Positions 48,575-63,594 of a stretch of DNA of 64,000 bases are shown in pieces. The first letter of the stretch is position 1; every line of letters begins with the position of its first letter. The notes beneath the pieces are model-generated. The model had not been told where the DNA came from. It saw only the letters and a program-made list of their open reading frames with translations, and did no database searches. The stretch comes from Sulfurivermis sp040755915 (GTDB taxonomy: Bacteria; Pseudomonadota; Gammaproteobacteria; Thiohalomonadales; Thiohalomonadaceae). The position numbers were made by a program, and so were the translations under genes. Location of the stretch: positions 1-64,000 of the forward strand of contig JBFLWM010000045.1 in the NCBI GenBank assembly GCA_040755915.1. Reading direction: 5' to 3'.

Positions 48575-49909
48575 ATGCAGTTCCATGTCGAGCCGACCGC
48601 ATGCGGCTTCAGCCTGGCGTTGGGAGGGGAGCATTTCCGCGCCCCGCCCTGCGAACTCCGCTACCCATCCGAGGTCTGGCAGGCCTACCCGGCCAAGGCG
48701 GAACTGATCCGCGAACTGGCCTACATCACCACCCTCGCCACCCCGCTGATCCTCGAACACCCCCGCGTCAGTTACGATACCCCGGAACCTCTGCTGTTCG
48801 AGCGCTATCGCGCCCTCTTTGCCCAGGCCGTGCCCAATCTGGTCGAGGCCGTGCCGGAACACAGTAGCAGCGCGGTGCTTGCCCGCTTCCAGTCGCTGCA
48901 ACATCACTTCGCCCCGGCCACTCCGGCATCCCCCCTGCCGCAGCAGTCGTGGCACCCGCGCCGCGCCGTGCTGCCGCTCAGCTTCGGCAAGGACAGCCTG
49001 CTCAGCCTCGCCACCCTGCGCCGGCTCGGCTACGAGGTGATTCCGGTCAACATCGACGAGCGCATGCTGCCGCGCGGCACCAGGCTGCGCGAGCCGCTGG
49101 TTTCACACCTGCGCGGCGAGCACGGACTGGACTGCCTGCAGCTGGTGAACGAGATCCAGCTGCTGTCGGATCACGAGGTGCTCAAGACGCCGCCCACCCG
49201 TCTGTATCAGGTGCAGGTGCACTTCATCTACGCCCTCGCCATGCTGCCCTTTTGCAGCTATTTCGGCGCGCCGCTGGTCGTGCTCAGCAACGAGCTGCTG
49301 CCGGGTCTGGACAAGGTGCAGCGCGAGGGCTACCTGCTGCCGCAGCGTTACATGCAGGGCGAGGCGGCCAACCTGGAGATGGATCGTATGGTGCAGGACT
49401 TGAGCGGAGGTCAGGTGCGGGCGGTCAATCCCATCGGTGCGCTGGGCAACCTCGCCATCCACACCCTGTTGCACCGGGACTTCGCGGAATTCGGCAGCTA
49501 TCAGGTGAGCTGCCATCTGGAGGTCACGCCCCACACGCGCTGGTGTCATGACTGCGAGCGGTGCAGCCACGCCTATCTGTACTTTCGCGCCCTCGGCCTC
49601 GACCCCTACGCCTACGGCTTCGTGCACAGCCTGCTCGACGGCGGCGCCGAACGGCACTTTGTCGCCGCAGGCCCCGCGCCCCACGCGGAAGATGCCTACC
49701 GCCGCTTCCTGCGCGGCGAGGAACGCCTCGCCGCCTGGCGTGCGCGTCAGCGCGGCGCTGAGCATCCGGCCTGGACACCGGCACAAGTGGACGAGGCCAT
49801 GGATGCGCCGGAATACCTGCTGGCACTGCACCGGCAGGCCCATCATCCGCTGGAGGCGGAGGCACACGCCCTGTACCAAAGGCTGCTGCGCTGCCATTAC
49901 GCGGGGTGA
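48575..49909 (+). CDS. PP-loop (HUP-fold) protein of unknown function with Cys triad
   Basis: I cannot assign a named function. The 444-residue protein has an N-terminal region of about 130 residues, then a strand and loop LPLSFGKDSLLS with SFGKDS at 136-141, the nucleotide-binding loop of N-type ATP pyrophosphatases, followed by RRLGYEVIPVNIDE. The C-terminal half has WCHDCERCSHAY, with Cys324, Cys327 and Cys330 as a possible zinc or iron-sulfur site, as in QueC and MurL-like proteins. MurL-type peptide epimerases are one possibility; a novel amidation or thiolation enzyme is another. ATG at 48575 fits better than a TTG 17 codons upstream that overlaps the preceding gene. Confidence 0.6.
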   Translation: MQFHVEPTACGFSLALGGEHFRAPPCELRYPSEVWQAYPAKAELIRELAYITTLATPLILEHPRVSYDTPEPLLFERYRALFAQAVPNLVEAVPEHSSSAVLARFQSLQHHFAPATPASPLPQQSWHPRRAVLPLSFGKDSLLSLATLRRLGYEVIPVNIDERMLPRGTRLREPLVSHLRGEHGLDCLQLVNEIQLLSDHEVLKTPPTRLYQVQVHFIYALAMLPFCSYFGAPLVVLSNELLPGLDKVQREGYLLPQRYMQGEAANLEMDRMVQDLSGGQVRAVNPIGALGNLAIHTLLHRDFAEFGSYQVSCHLEVTPHTRWCHDCERCSHAYLYFRALGLDPYAYGFVHSLLDGGAERHFVAAGPAPHAEDAYRRFLRGEERLAAWRARQRGAEHPAWTPAQVDEAMDAPEYLLALHRQAHHPLEAEAHALYQRLLRCHYAG

Positions 49910-49910
49910 A

Positions 49911-49941
49911 AAAAAACCGGCAGCTTGCGCTGCCGGTTTTT
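49911..49941. terminator. Bidirectional terminator between the PP-loop gene and ftsH
   Basis: A nine-base GC-rich stem (accggcagc/gctgccggt, loop ttgc) flanked by runs of A and T works in both directions. It lies directly after the plus-strand stop and 24 bases before the ftsH stop on the other strand. Confidence 0.88.
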
Positions 49942-49964
49942 CATCGGGGGACTGGCCGCCGCAC

Positions 49965-51878
<1,914 letters not shown>

Positions 51879-51933
51879 AGTGCGTCTCCGGCTTGCCGCA
51901 GGCGATTCTTGCCCGCAACGTTAGAGTACGTTA

Positions 51934-52554
51934 CTACACGGAATAGTTCCTCGCCACCATATAGACCTCGCGCGAACGCGGCCGCGAGGCCGCCGGCTTG
52001 CGGATCACTACCTTGGCGAAATGCTGGCGCAGGGCCTTTACGAACTCATCGGAACCGGGTCCCTGGAACACCTTCACCACGAAGTCGCCCCCCGGTTTCA
52101 GCACGGTACGGCACAGATCCAGCGCCAGTTCCACCAGGTACATGGCCCGCGGCAGGTCCACCGAGGTCATGCCACTGATATTGGGGGCCATGTCCGACAA
52201 TACAACGTCCACCGGGCGCTCGCCGATGACCGCCAGCAGTTGGTGCAGGACGCTCTCCTCGCGGAAATCGCCCTCGATGATCTCCACCCCGGGCAGCGGG
52301 TCCATGGGCAGGATGTCCAGCGCCACTACCCGGCCATGCTTGCCGACGATGTCGGCGGCCAGCTGCGACCAGCTGCCGGGCGCGGCGCCAAGGTCGACCA
52401 CCGTCATGCCGGGCTTGAGCAGTCGCTCCTTTTCATTCAGTTCGAGCAGTTTGTAGACCGCACGCGAGCGATAGCCCTCCTGCTGGGCCCGCTTCACGTA
52501 GATGTCGTCAAAATGCTCCTTGAGCCAGCGGGTGCTGCTTTTGCTGCGCTTCAT
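51934..52554 (-). CDS. rlmE: 23S rRNA (uridine-2'-O)-methyltransferase
   Basis: RlmE (FtsJ) methylates U2552 in the 23S A-loop and is heat-inducible in E. coli. The 206-residue protein has the SAM motif VVDLGAAPGSWSQ, the VLSDMAPNISG loop and the catalytic Lys/Asp/Lys/Glu set around SRAVYKLLE and FVVKVFQG. ATG at 52554 gives the typical start KRSKSSTRWLKEHF. It lies upstream of ftsH and divergent from yhbY. Confidence 0.97.
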   Translation of the reverse strand: MKRSKSSTRWLKEHFDDIYVKRAQQEGYRSRAVYKLLELNEKERLLKPGMTVVDLGAAPGSWSQLAADIVGKHGRVVALDILPMDPLPGVEIIEGDFREESVLHQLLAVIGERPVDVVLSDMAPNISGMTSVDLPRAMYLVELALDLCRTVLKPGGDFVVKVFQGPGSDEFVKALRQHFAKVVIRKPAASRPRSREVYMVARNYSV

Positions 52555-52578
52555 GCGAAAGAACCACCAAATAACAAT

Positions 52579-52607
52579 TTTTGCGGCCGGGGATTCCGCG
52601 TTACACT
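52579..52607 (+). promoter_or_regulatory. Candidate promoter for yhbY
   Basis: TTTTGC (52579-52584) and TACACT (52602-52607) are 17 bases apart, in the 84-base gap between rlmE and yhbY. The leader would be about 25 bases and lacks a strong ribosome-binding site. Confidence 0.4.
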
Positions 52608-52638
52608 AGGCGCCCGTTTATCCGAGTATCCGTCCATC

Positions 52639-52932
52639 ATGGCCCTGACCCAAGCGCAAAAGCGCCACCTGCGCAAACTCGCCCACGCCCTCAAGCCGGT
52701 GATCATCGTCGGCAACGCCGGACTGAGCGCCGCCCTGCTGCAGGAGCTGGACTCCACCCTGGAGCACCACGAACTGATCAAGGTACGCGTCAACGGCGAG
52801 GACCGCGACGCGCGTCAGGCCCTGACCCGGGAACTGTGCGAAAAGAGCCGTGGTGAGCTGGTGCAGACCATCGGTCACATCGCGGTAGTCTACCGCCGTG
52901 CCGAAAAGCCGCGCCTGCAGCTACCCTCGTGA
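52639..52932 (+). CDS. yhbY: CRM-domain RNA-binding protein YhbY
   Basis: YhbY binds pre-50S particles and is thought to assist ribosome assembly. The 97-residue protein is a single CRM domain with KRHLRKLAHALKPVIIVGNAGL, ELDSTLEHHELIKVRV and QTIGHIAVVYRR, the GxxG-like loop in place. ATG at 52639 follows the family start MALTQAQKRHLR. It is divergent from rlmE, the usual arrangement, and its last 12 bases overlap the end of the convergent DUF4149 gene. Confidence 0.95.
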   Translation: MALTQAQKRHLRKLAHALKPVIIVGNAGLSAALLQELDSTLEHHELIKVRVNGEDRDARQALTRELCEKSRGELVQTIGHIAVVYRRAEKPRLQLPS

Positions 52933-53376
52933 GTTGTTTCCCATGCCGATCAGCAGCAGGCCGCACAGGCTGTTGATCAGGTAGAGCACGGAAGCCACGC
53001 CGTGCAGGCGGGCGAACTGCACGGCCTGCGCACTGCCCTCCGCCAGTCCCTCTGCCTTCAGCTGCGCCATCAGCGGCTGCAGGAAAAACTCCCCTGCCGC
53101 CACCAGCAGAAGCATCACCAGCAACAGCCAGAAACGTGTGCTGCGCAGCGCCTGCCTGCCAGCGCGGAACACGACGCCCAGCATCAGCACACCGCCGCAG
53201 AACAGGCCCAGGAAACTGACCAGGGTGAACATGCGGCCGGCCAACATGCCGGCCAGCATGCGGTCGTCCAGTTGGGCAAACAGCGTGGGCACCGCCAGAT
53301 AGCCGATGGCCCACAGGGCACCGACCCAGAGAGTGAGGAGAATGCGTTCGCCGATCAGAAACACTATTGTGAGCAA
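52921..53376 (-). CDS. DUF4149 family membrane protein
   Basis: The 151-residue protein has four membrane helices with the family pattern LLTLWVGALWAIGYLAVPTLF near the start and ARLHGVASVLYLINSLCGL at the end. The function of DUF4149 (TMEM205-like) is unknown; members often lie between yhbY and greA, as here. The best start is a TTG at 53376 and no ribosome-binding site is visible, because a palindromic repeat abuts the gene. A GTG four codons downstream is possible. The 3' ends of this gene and yhbY overlap. Confidence 0.8.
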   Translation of the reverse strand: MLTIVFLIGERILLTLWVGALWAIGYLAVPTLFAQLDDRMLAGMLAGRMFTLVSFLGLFCGGVLMLGVVFRAGRQALRSTRFWLLLVMLLLVAAGEFFLQPLMAQLKAEGLAEGSAQAVQFARLHGVASVLYLINSLCGLLLIGMGNNSRG

Positions 53377-53378
53377 CC

Positions 53379-53410
53379 GTGGCGGGTTACGCTGCGCTAA
53401 CCCGACCCAC
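53379..53410. repeat. REP-like palindrome upstream of the DUF4149 gene
   Basis: cgggtta (53383-53389) pairs with taacccg (53398-53404) around an eight-base centre cgctgcgc, and outer gtgg/ccac arms pair with a two-base bulge. The core gggttacgctgcgctaaccc resembles a palindrome I recall as widely repeated in gammaproteobacterial intergenic regions. No second copy was seen in this window. Confidence 0.55.
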
Positions 53411-53412
53411 GC

Positions 53413-53885
53413 CTATTCGTAACGGACTTCGACGATTTCGTATTCGCGCAGGCCGCCCGGGGCCTGCACCTGGGCGATATCGCCTTCTTCCTTGCCGATC
53501 AGGGCACGCGCCACCGGCGAGGTGACGGAGATGCGGCTCTGCTTGATGTCGGCCTCGTCCTCACCGACGATCTGGTAGGTCACCTCGTCCTCGGTATCCA
53601 TCTCGACCAGCACCACGGTGGCACCGAACACCACCTTGCCGCCGGCATTGAGGGCCGTCGGGTCGATGATCTGGGCGTTGGACAGCTTGCCCTCGATCTC
53701 CTGGATGCGCCCCTCGATGAAGCCCTGCTGTTCGCGTGCGGCGTGATACTCGGCGTTTTCCTTCAGGTCGCCATGGGCGCGCGCCTCGGCAATGGCGGCG
53801 ATCACGCGCGGCCGTGCCACGCTCTTCAGCTCGTTCAGTTCCTCGCGCAGGCGCTCGGCGCCGCGCTGGGTCATCGGGGTCTTGC

Positions 53886-53889
<4 letters not shown>
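53413..53889 (-). CDS. greA: Transcription elongation factor GreA
   Basis: GreA rescues backtracked RNA polymerase by stimulating transcript cleavage. The 158-residue protein has an N-terminal coiled coil tipped by acidic residues in HGDLKENAEYHAAREQQGF and the C-terminal FKBP-like domain (SPVARALIGKEEGD). The ATG overlaps the carB stop by four bases, so it is coupled to the pyrimidine/arginine gene. This carB-greA order is common. Confidence 0.98.
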
Positions 53890-57107
<3,218 letters not shown>

Positions 57108-57122
57108 TTTGTTAAATTTTCA

Positions 57123-57153
57123 GTCCGCAAATGAACGCGAATGGACGCAAATA
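57123..57153 (+). repeat. Left 31-bp inverted repeat of the GxxExxY element
   Basis: Starting gtccgcaaatgaacgc and ending gacgcaaata, this matches the reverse complement of 57540-57570 at 30 of 31 positions. It is built from three 10-bp steps of the form CGCRAATRRA. It ends 16 bases before the carB ATG and just past the GxxExxY stop. Confidence 0.92.
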
Positions 57154-57159
57154 AAATCT

Positions 57160-57552
57160 TCAAACCGCTTGATTGTCATCGTGACCCCATACAATCCGCC
57201 GCACACCCAGACGAGGAGTCCCGAAATTCAACAACAGCCCCACCGACAATCCAGTGGCCTTCAGGTAATTCATGACTTGAGCTTCGTGCTCCGCAACCAA
57301 ACGTGACAACGCCTTTATTTCGACAATCAAGCACTTTTCCACCAGGAAATCTGCCACGTATTGGCCGATAAACTCACCCTTGTAACTGACAGACAAGCCA
57401 TGTTGCCTGTCAAAACTGATTCCCGCGCGCGTGAACTCCACAGCCAACGCATTTTCATAAACATTTTCCAGGAACCCGGCCCCCAAGGTGTTGCTCACCT
57501 CGAATGCACAACCGATTACCCGTTCGGAAATCCTTTTCCTATTTGCGTCCAT
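57160..57552 (-). CDS. GxxExxY protein (PD-(D/E)XK-like nuclease fold)
   Basis: The 130-residue product has the family signature GFLENVY at Gly26-Tyr32. A later ADFLVEKCLIVEIKA places Asp68, Glu78 and Lys80 like the D-(x)n-ExK active site of PD-(D/E)XK nucleases. It is about the usual size for the GxxExxY/PDDEXK_3 family, whose cellular role is unknown. The ATG at 57552 and the first residues MDANR are encoded by the right inverted repeat. It starts six bases after the carA stop, and its stop is 52 bases from carB. Codon use is more A/T-rich than its neighbours. Confidence 0.88.
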   Translation of the reverse strand: MDANRKRISERVIGCAFEVSNTLGAGFLENVYENALAVEFTRAGISFDRQHGLSVSYKGEFIGQYVADFLVEKCLIVEIKALSRLVAEHEAQVMNYLKATGLSVGLLLNFGTPRLGVRRIVWGHDDNQAV

Positions 57553-57558
57553 TCGCGT

Positions 57559-57570
<12 letters not shown>
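57540..57570 (-). repeat. Right 31-bp inverted repeat of the GxxExxY element
   Basis: It contains, on the minus strand, the last codons of carA (GTC CGC AAA TAA, stop at 57561-57559) and then the ATG of the GxxExxY gene at 57552. It differs from the left repeat only at 57560. Confidence 0.92.
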
Positions 57571-58710
<1,140 letters not shown>

Positions 58711-58745
58711 GGTAACCTCCAGTAACGTCAAGTCTATATGTGCAA

Positions 58746-58778
58746 AGCGGGAAGGGCCCTGGGTGGACCCTTCCCGCT
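58746..58778 (-). promoter_or_regulatory. Strong hairpin in the carA leader
   Basis: A perfect 11-bp stem (agcgggaaggg/cccttcccgct) with an 11-base loop lies 36 bases upstream of the carA start. It lacks a T-run, so it may be an attenuator, a leader structure or a weak terminator for dapB transcription. Confidence 0.5.
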
Positions 58779-58885
58779 CGGATTCAGAAGAATGGCCGCG
58801 GGCGGCGCGCCCGGTCATGTTGGAAAGGCCGTGGGCCTCCCCGAGTATGACAGGCAGCTAAGGCCGGGCGTTCAGGTGGACGCGA

Positions 58886-58914
58886 ATTGTAACGGAAGGC
58901 GCGTAAACGTGCAA
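58886..58914 (-). promoter_or_regulatory. Sigma70 promoter of carA
   Basis: On the minus strand TTGCAC (58914-58909) and TACAAT (58891-58886) are exactly 17 bases apart. The leader would be about 170 bases and contains the hairpin. No clear ArgR box or PurR site was recognised, though either would be expected. Confidence 0.7.
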
Positions 58915-58962
58915 TTTATGCGCCCATTGATTTGGCTGTCGAAAGGGTTATACCTGTGCCGC

Positions 58963-59766
58963 TCAGCGCAGGTCGAGCACATCCTGCATGTCATACAGGC
59001 CGCGCTCCTTTTGCATCAGCCAGGCAGCAGCGCGCACTGCCCCCTTGGCGAAGGTCATGCGGCTGGACGCCTTGTGGGTGATCTCCACCCGTTCGCCCAG
59101 GGCGGCGAACAGCACGGTGTGGTCACCGACGATGTCGCCGGCGCGGATGGTCTCGAAACCGATGGTCTTGCGGTCGCGCTCCCCGGTATGTCCCTGACGG
59201 CCATACACCGCGCACTCCTTCAGGTCACGACCGAGGGCGGCGGCCACCGTCTCGCCCATGGCCAGGGCGGTGCCGGAGGGGGCGTCCACCTTGTGGCGAT
59301 GGTGGGCCTCGATGATTTCGATATCCACTTCGTCACCCAGCACGCGGGCGGCCATGTCCAGCAGCTTGAGACACAGGTTGACACCGACGCTCATATTGGG
59401 CGCGGAGACGATGCCGATCTCCTGGCCGGCCTCGGCCAGGGTGGCCTTCTGTGCCGCGTCCAGACCGGTAGTACCGATCACCATGCGCTTGCCCGCTGCC
59501 CGGCACGCGGCCAGGTTGGCCAGGGTCACCTCGGGGCGGGTGAAATCGATGAGCACGTCAAACTCGCCGGCCACCGCGGCCAGATTGTCCGTCACGGCGA
59601 CGCCGTTGCGGCCGATACCGGCCAGTTCGCCGGCATCGACACCGATGACGGAACTGCCCGGCCGCTCGATGGCGGCGCCCAGGGTCACCCCTTCCGCCTG
59701 CTGGCAGGCCTCGATGAGTACCCGGCCCATGCGACCGGCGGCGCCGGTAACTGCAACTCGAATCAT
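58963..59766 (-). CDS. dapB: 4-hydroxy-tetrahydrodipicolinate reductase
   Basis: DapB acts in the lysine/diaminopimelate pathway with NAD(P)H. The 267-residue protein has the dinucleotide loop VTGAAGRMG, the catalytic HHRHKVDAPSGTA segment and the closing FAKGAVRAAAWL. ATG at 59766 has aagga upstream and gives the canonical MIRVAVTG start. It follows the DsrE-like gene in the dnaJ-dapB-carA order common in gammaproteobacteria. Confidence 0.97.
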   Translation of the reverse strand: MIRVAVTGAAGRMGRVLIEACQQAEGVTLGAAIERPGSSVIGVDAGELAGIGRNGVAVTDNLAAVAGEFDVLIDFTRPEVTLANLAACRAAGKRMVIGTTGLDAAQKATLAEAGQEIGIVSAPNMSVGVNLCLKLLDMAARVLGDEVDIEIIEAHHRHKVDAPSGTALAMGETVAAALGRDLKECAVYGRQGHTGERDRKTIGFETIRAGDIVGDHTVLFAALGERVEITHKASSRMTFAKGAVRAAAWLMQKERGLYDMQDVLDLR

Positions 59767-59788
59767 CTTGTTATTTCCTTTCAATACG

Positions 59789-60277
59789 TTACCAGCTGAT
59801 GTAGGCGTAGCCCTGCTCCTGCAACTCCATCAGGTCGGCGGCGCCCACCTCGACGTACTTGGCAAAGGGCAGCAGGTCAGCCTCGGTCCAGCCCAGGGAC
59901 TTCATGGTATTGCCGCAGGCGTGAAACTCGACGCCATACTGCGCCAGGGAGGAGACGCGCTGGCGAATCTCCTCCTTCACCTCGCGGCCCGGCTTCTTGC
60001 CCAGGATGTGGATGCCTTCGGCGAAGGCCACCACCACGATCTTCACGTCGTCACCGTATTTGCGCAGCACGGCGCCGATGGAGAAAATGACGTGGTCCTG
60101 GTAGCCGAGGTCGGCCTTGTTGAACTGGTAGACGATCTTGTGGGTGGGGTCTTCGCCGGGGAAGCGCAGTTCATCCTCGGCCCTGGCGCCGCCCATCAGC
60201 GCCACACCGGCACCGGCCAGGGCGGCCGCGAGCATACGGCGTCGCCCGCCGTCGGGCTTGTTCGATGCGTTGTTCAT
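59789..60277 (-). CDS. DsrE-family protein with export signal
   Basis: The 162-residue protein begins with an export signal containing consecutive arginines (GGRRRMLAAALAGAGVALMGG), Tat-like, with cleavage likely after Ala33. The mature part fits a DsrE/DsrF-like fold: HKIVYQFNKAD, VKIVVVAFAEGIHIL and VEFHACGNTM. The single Cys121 lies where DsrE-family proteins often carry a sulfur-binding Cys. Sulfur transfer or redox function is inference. ATG at 60277 follows aggaggagagggc, an unusually strong site. It lies 61 bases after dnaJ and 22 bases before dapB. Confidence 0.75.
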   Translation of the reverse strand: MNNASNKPDGGRRRMLAAALAGAGVALMGGARAEDELRFPGEDPTHKIVYQFNKADLGYQDHVIFSIGAVLRKYGDDVKIVVVAFAEGIHILGKKPGREVKEEIRQRVSSLAQYGVEFHACGNTMKSLGWTEADLLPFAKYVEVGAADLMELQEQGYAYISW

Positions 60278-60338
60278 GCCCTCTCCTCCTGTAGCGGCCG
60301 GCATGGTTCGACAGCCGGCCTGCCATTGTTGCAGCAAC

Positions 60339-61472
60339 TCAGGGCTTCATATCCTCGAAGAATTTCTTCACCCCGTCCAGCCAGGAGCTGGCCTTGGGGC
60401 TGTGCTTGTCGCCGTTGAGGCTGGCCTCGAACTGCTGCAACAGCTCTTTCTGCTTGCTGGTGAGGTTCACCGGCGTTTCCACCACCACGCGGCAGATGAG
60501 GTCGCCGACATCGCCGCCGCGCACCGATTTCACGCCCTTGCCGCGCAGGCGGAACAGCTTGCCGCTCTGGGTCTCGGCCGGAATCTTCAGCTTGACCCGT
60601 CCACCCAGGGTCGGCACGTCCAGCTCGCCGCCGAGGGCGGCGGTGACGAAACTGATAGGCACCTCGCAGGCCAGATTGTTTTCATCACGGGTGAAAATGG
60701 GGTGCTCGCGCACATGGATCTGCACATACAGGTCGCCCGCCGGACCACCGTGCAGACCCGCCTCGCCCTCGCCGCTGAGGCGGATGCGATCGCCGTCGTC
60801 GACGCCGGCCGGCACCTTCACCGACAGCGTCTTCTGTTCCTGGATACGGCCCTGGCCGTGGCACTTGCCGCAGGGGTCGGTGATGATCTTGCCGCTGCCG
60901 TGGCAACGCGGGCAGGTCTGCTGCAGGGAGAAGAAGCCCTGCTGCATGCGCACCTGGCCGTGACCGTGGCAGGTGGGACAGGTCTGCGCGCTGGTGCCCT
61001 TCTTGGCGCCGGAGCCTTCGCATTCATCGCACTCCACCAGGGTCGGCACACGGATCTTCACCGTGGTGCCCATCACCGCCTCTTCCAGCGACAGCTCCAG
61101 GTTGTAGCGCAGGTCGCTGCCGCGGTAGGCACGGCTGCCGCCCCGGGCGCCGGCACCGCCGCCGAAGATGTCGCCGAACACGTCACCGAAGATATCGGAG
61201 AAGCTGGCGCCGCCCGGACCGTAACCGCCTCCGCCGCCGGCGCTGGGATCGACACCGGCATGACCGAACTGGTCATAGGCCGCACGCTTCTGCGCGTCGG
61301 TGAGGATCTCGTAGGCCTCCTTGGCCTCCTTGAATTTTTCCTCCGCCGCCTTGTCGTCCGGATTGCGGTCGGGATGGTATTTCATCGCCAGACGCTTGAA
61401 GGCCTTCTTGATCTCGGCCTCGGTGGCGTTCTTCGCCACCCCCAGCACTTCGTAATAGTCGCGTTTGCTCAT
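60339..61472 (-). CDS. dnaJ: Chaperone protein DnaJ
   Basis: DnaJ (Hsp40) delivers clients to DnaK and stimulates its ATPase. The 377-residue protein has a J domain with HPD at 33-35, a Gly-rich linker (GGGGGYGPGGASF), four CxxCxGxG zinc repeats and the C-terminal substrate-binding domain. It lies 104 bases after dnaK with two hairpins between them, so its level may be set below that of DnaK. Confidence 0.98.
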   Translation of the reverse strand: MSKRDYYEVLGVAKNATEAEIKKAFKRLAMKYHPDRNPDDKAAEEKFKEAKEAYEILTDAQKRAAYDQFGHAGVDPSAGGGGGYGPGGASFSDIFGDVFGDIFGGGAGARGGSRAYRGSDLRYNLELSLEEAVMGTTVKIRVPTLVECDECEGSGAKKGTSAQTCPTCHGHGQVRMQQGFFSLQQTCPRCHGSGKIITDPCGKCHGQGRIQEQKTLSVKVPAGVDDGDRIRLSGEGEAGLHGGPAGDLYVQIHVREHPIFTRDENNLACEVPISFVTAALGGELDVPTLGGRVKLKIPAETQSGKLFRLRGKGVKSVRGGDVGDLICRVVVETPVNLTSKQKELLQQFEASLNGDKHSPKASSWLDGVKKFFEDMKP

Positions 61473-61518
61473 GGGAACCCAGCTGTCAGATTACGCGGTT
61501 CAGGCTGCATGAAACGCA

Positions 61519-61576
61519 ACAAGGGTCGAAGCCTGCGCTTGACCCTTGTCGCCTGTCAGCGGTGAATGCTCACCGC

Positions 61577-61577
<1 letters not shown>
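61519..61577 (-). other. Two hairpins in the dnaK-dnaJ gap
   Basis: A nine-base perfect stem (acaagggtc/gacccttgt, 61519-61549) and an eight-base stem (agcggtga/tcaccgct, 61558-61577) overlap or follow the dnaK stop. Neither has a T-run. They could stabilise or attenuate the message so that dnaJ is made at lower level. Confidence 0.5.
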
Positions 61578-63499
<1,922 letters not shown>

Positions 63500-63561
63500 A
63501 GTCTGTCGTCTCCGATTCGCTGCTGGCCCGACGTCTGCGGGCCGACTCAATATCTAGATGT

Positions 63562-63590
63562 TAAATAGGGTCTTTGCCGTTGGTTTCAAG
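63562..63590 (-). promoter_or_regulatory. RpoH (sigma32)-type promoter of dnaK
   Basis: On the minus strand CTTGAAA (63590-63584) and CCCTATTTA (63570-63562) are 13 bases apart, close to the sigma32 consensus CTTGAAA-N11-16-CCCCATNT. The leader to dnaK is about 55-60 bases and contains a ggcccg/cgggcc hairpin at 63525-63543. Confidence 0.75.
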
Positions 63591-63594
63591 GCGC

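Noticed and set aside
48165..48602. Cys-rich open frame antisense to the Gln-rich peptide gene
   Set aside because: The Cys runs are the reverse reading of CAG/CAA repeats. The plus strand has a signal peptide and ribosome-binding site.
58711..58818. ATG at 58818 as the carA start
   Set aside because: It would add 36 residues with no counterpart in CarA and cross the leader hairpin. The TTG at 58710 has a strong ribosome-binding site and gives the normal length.
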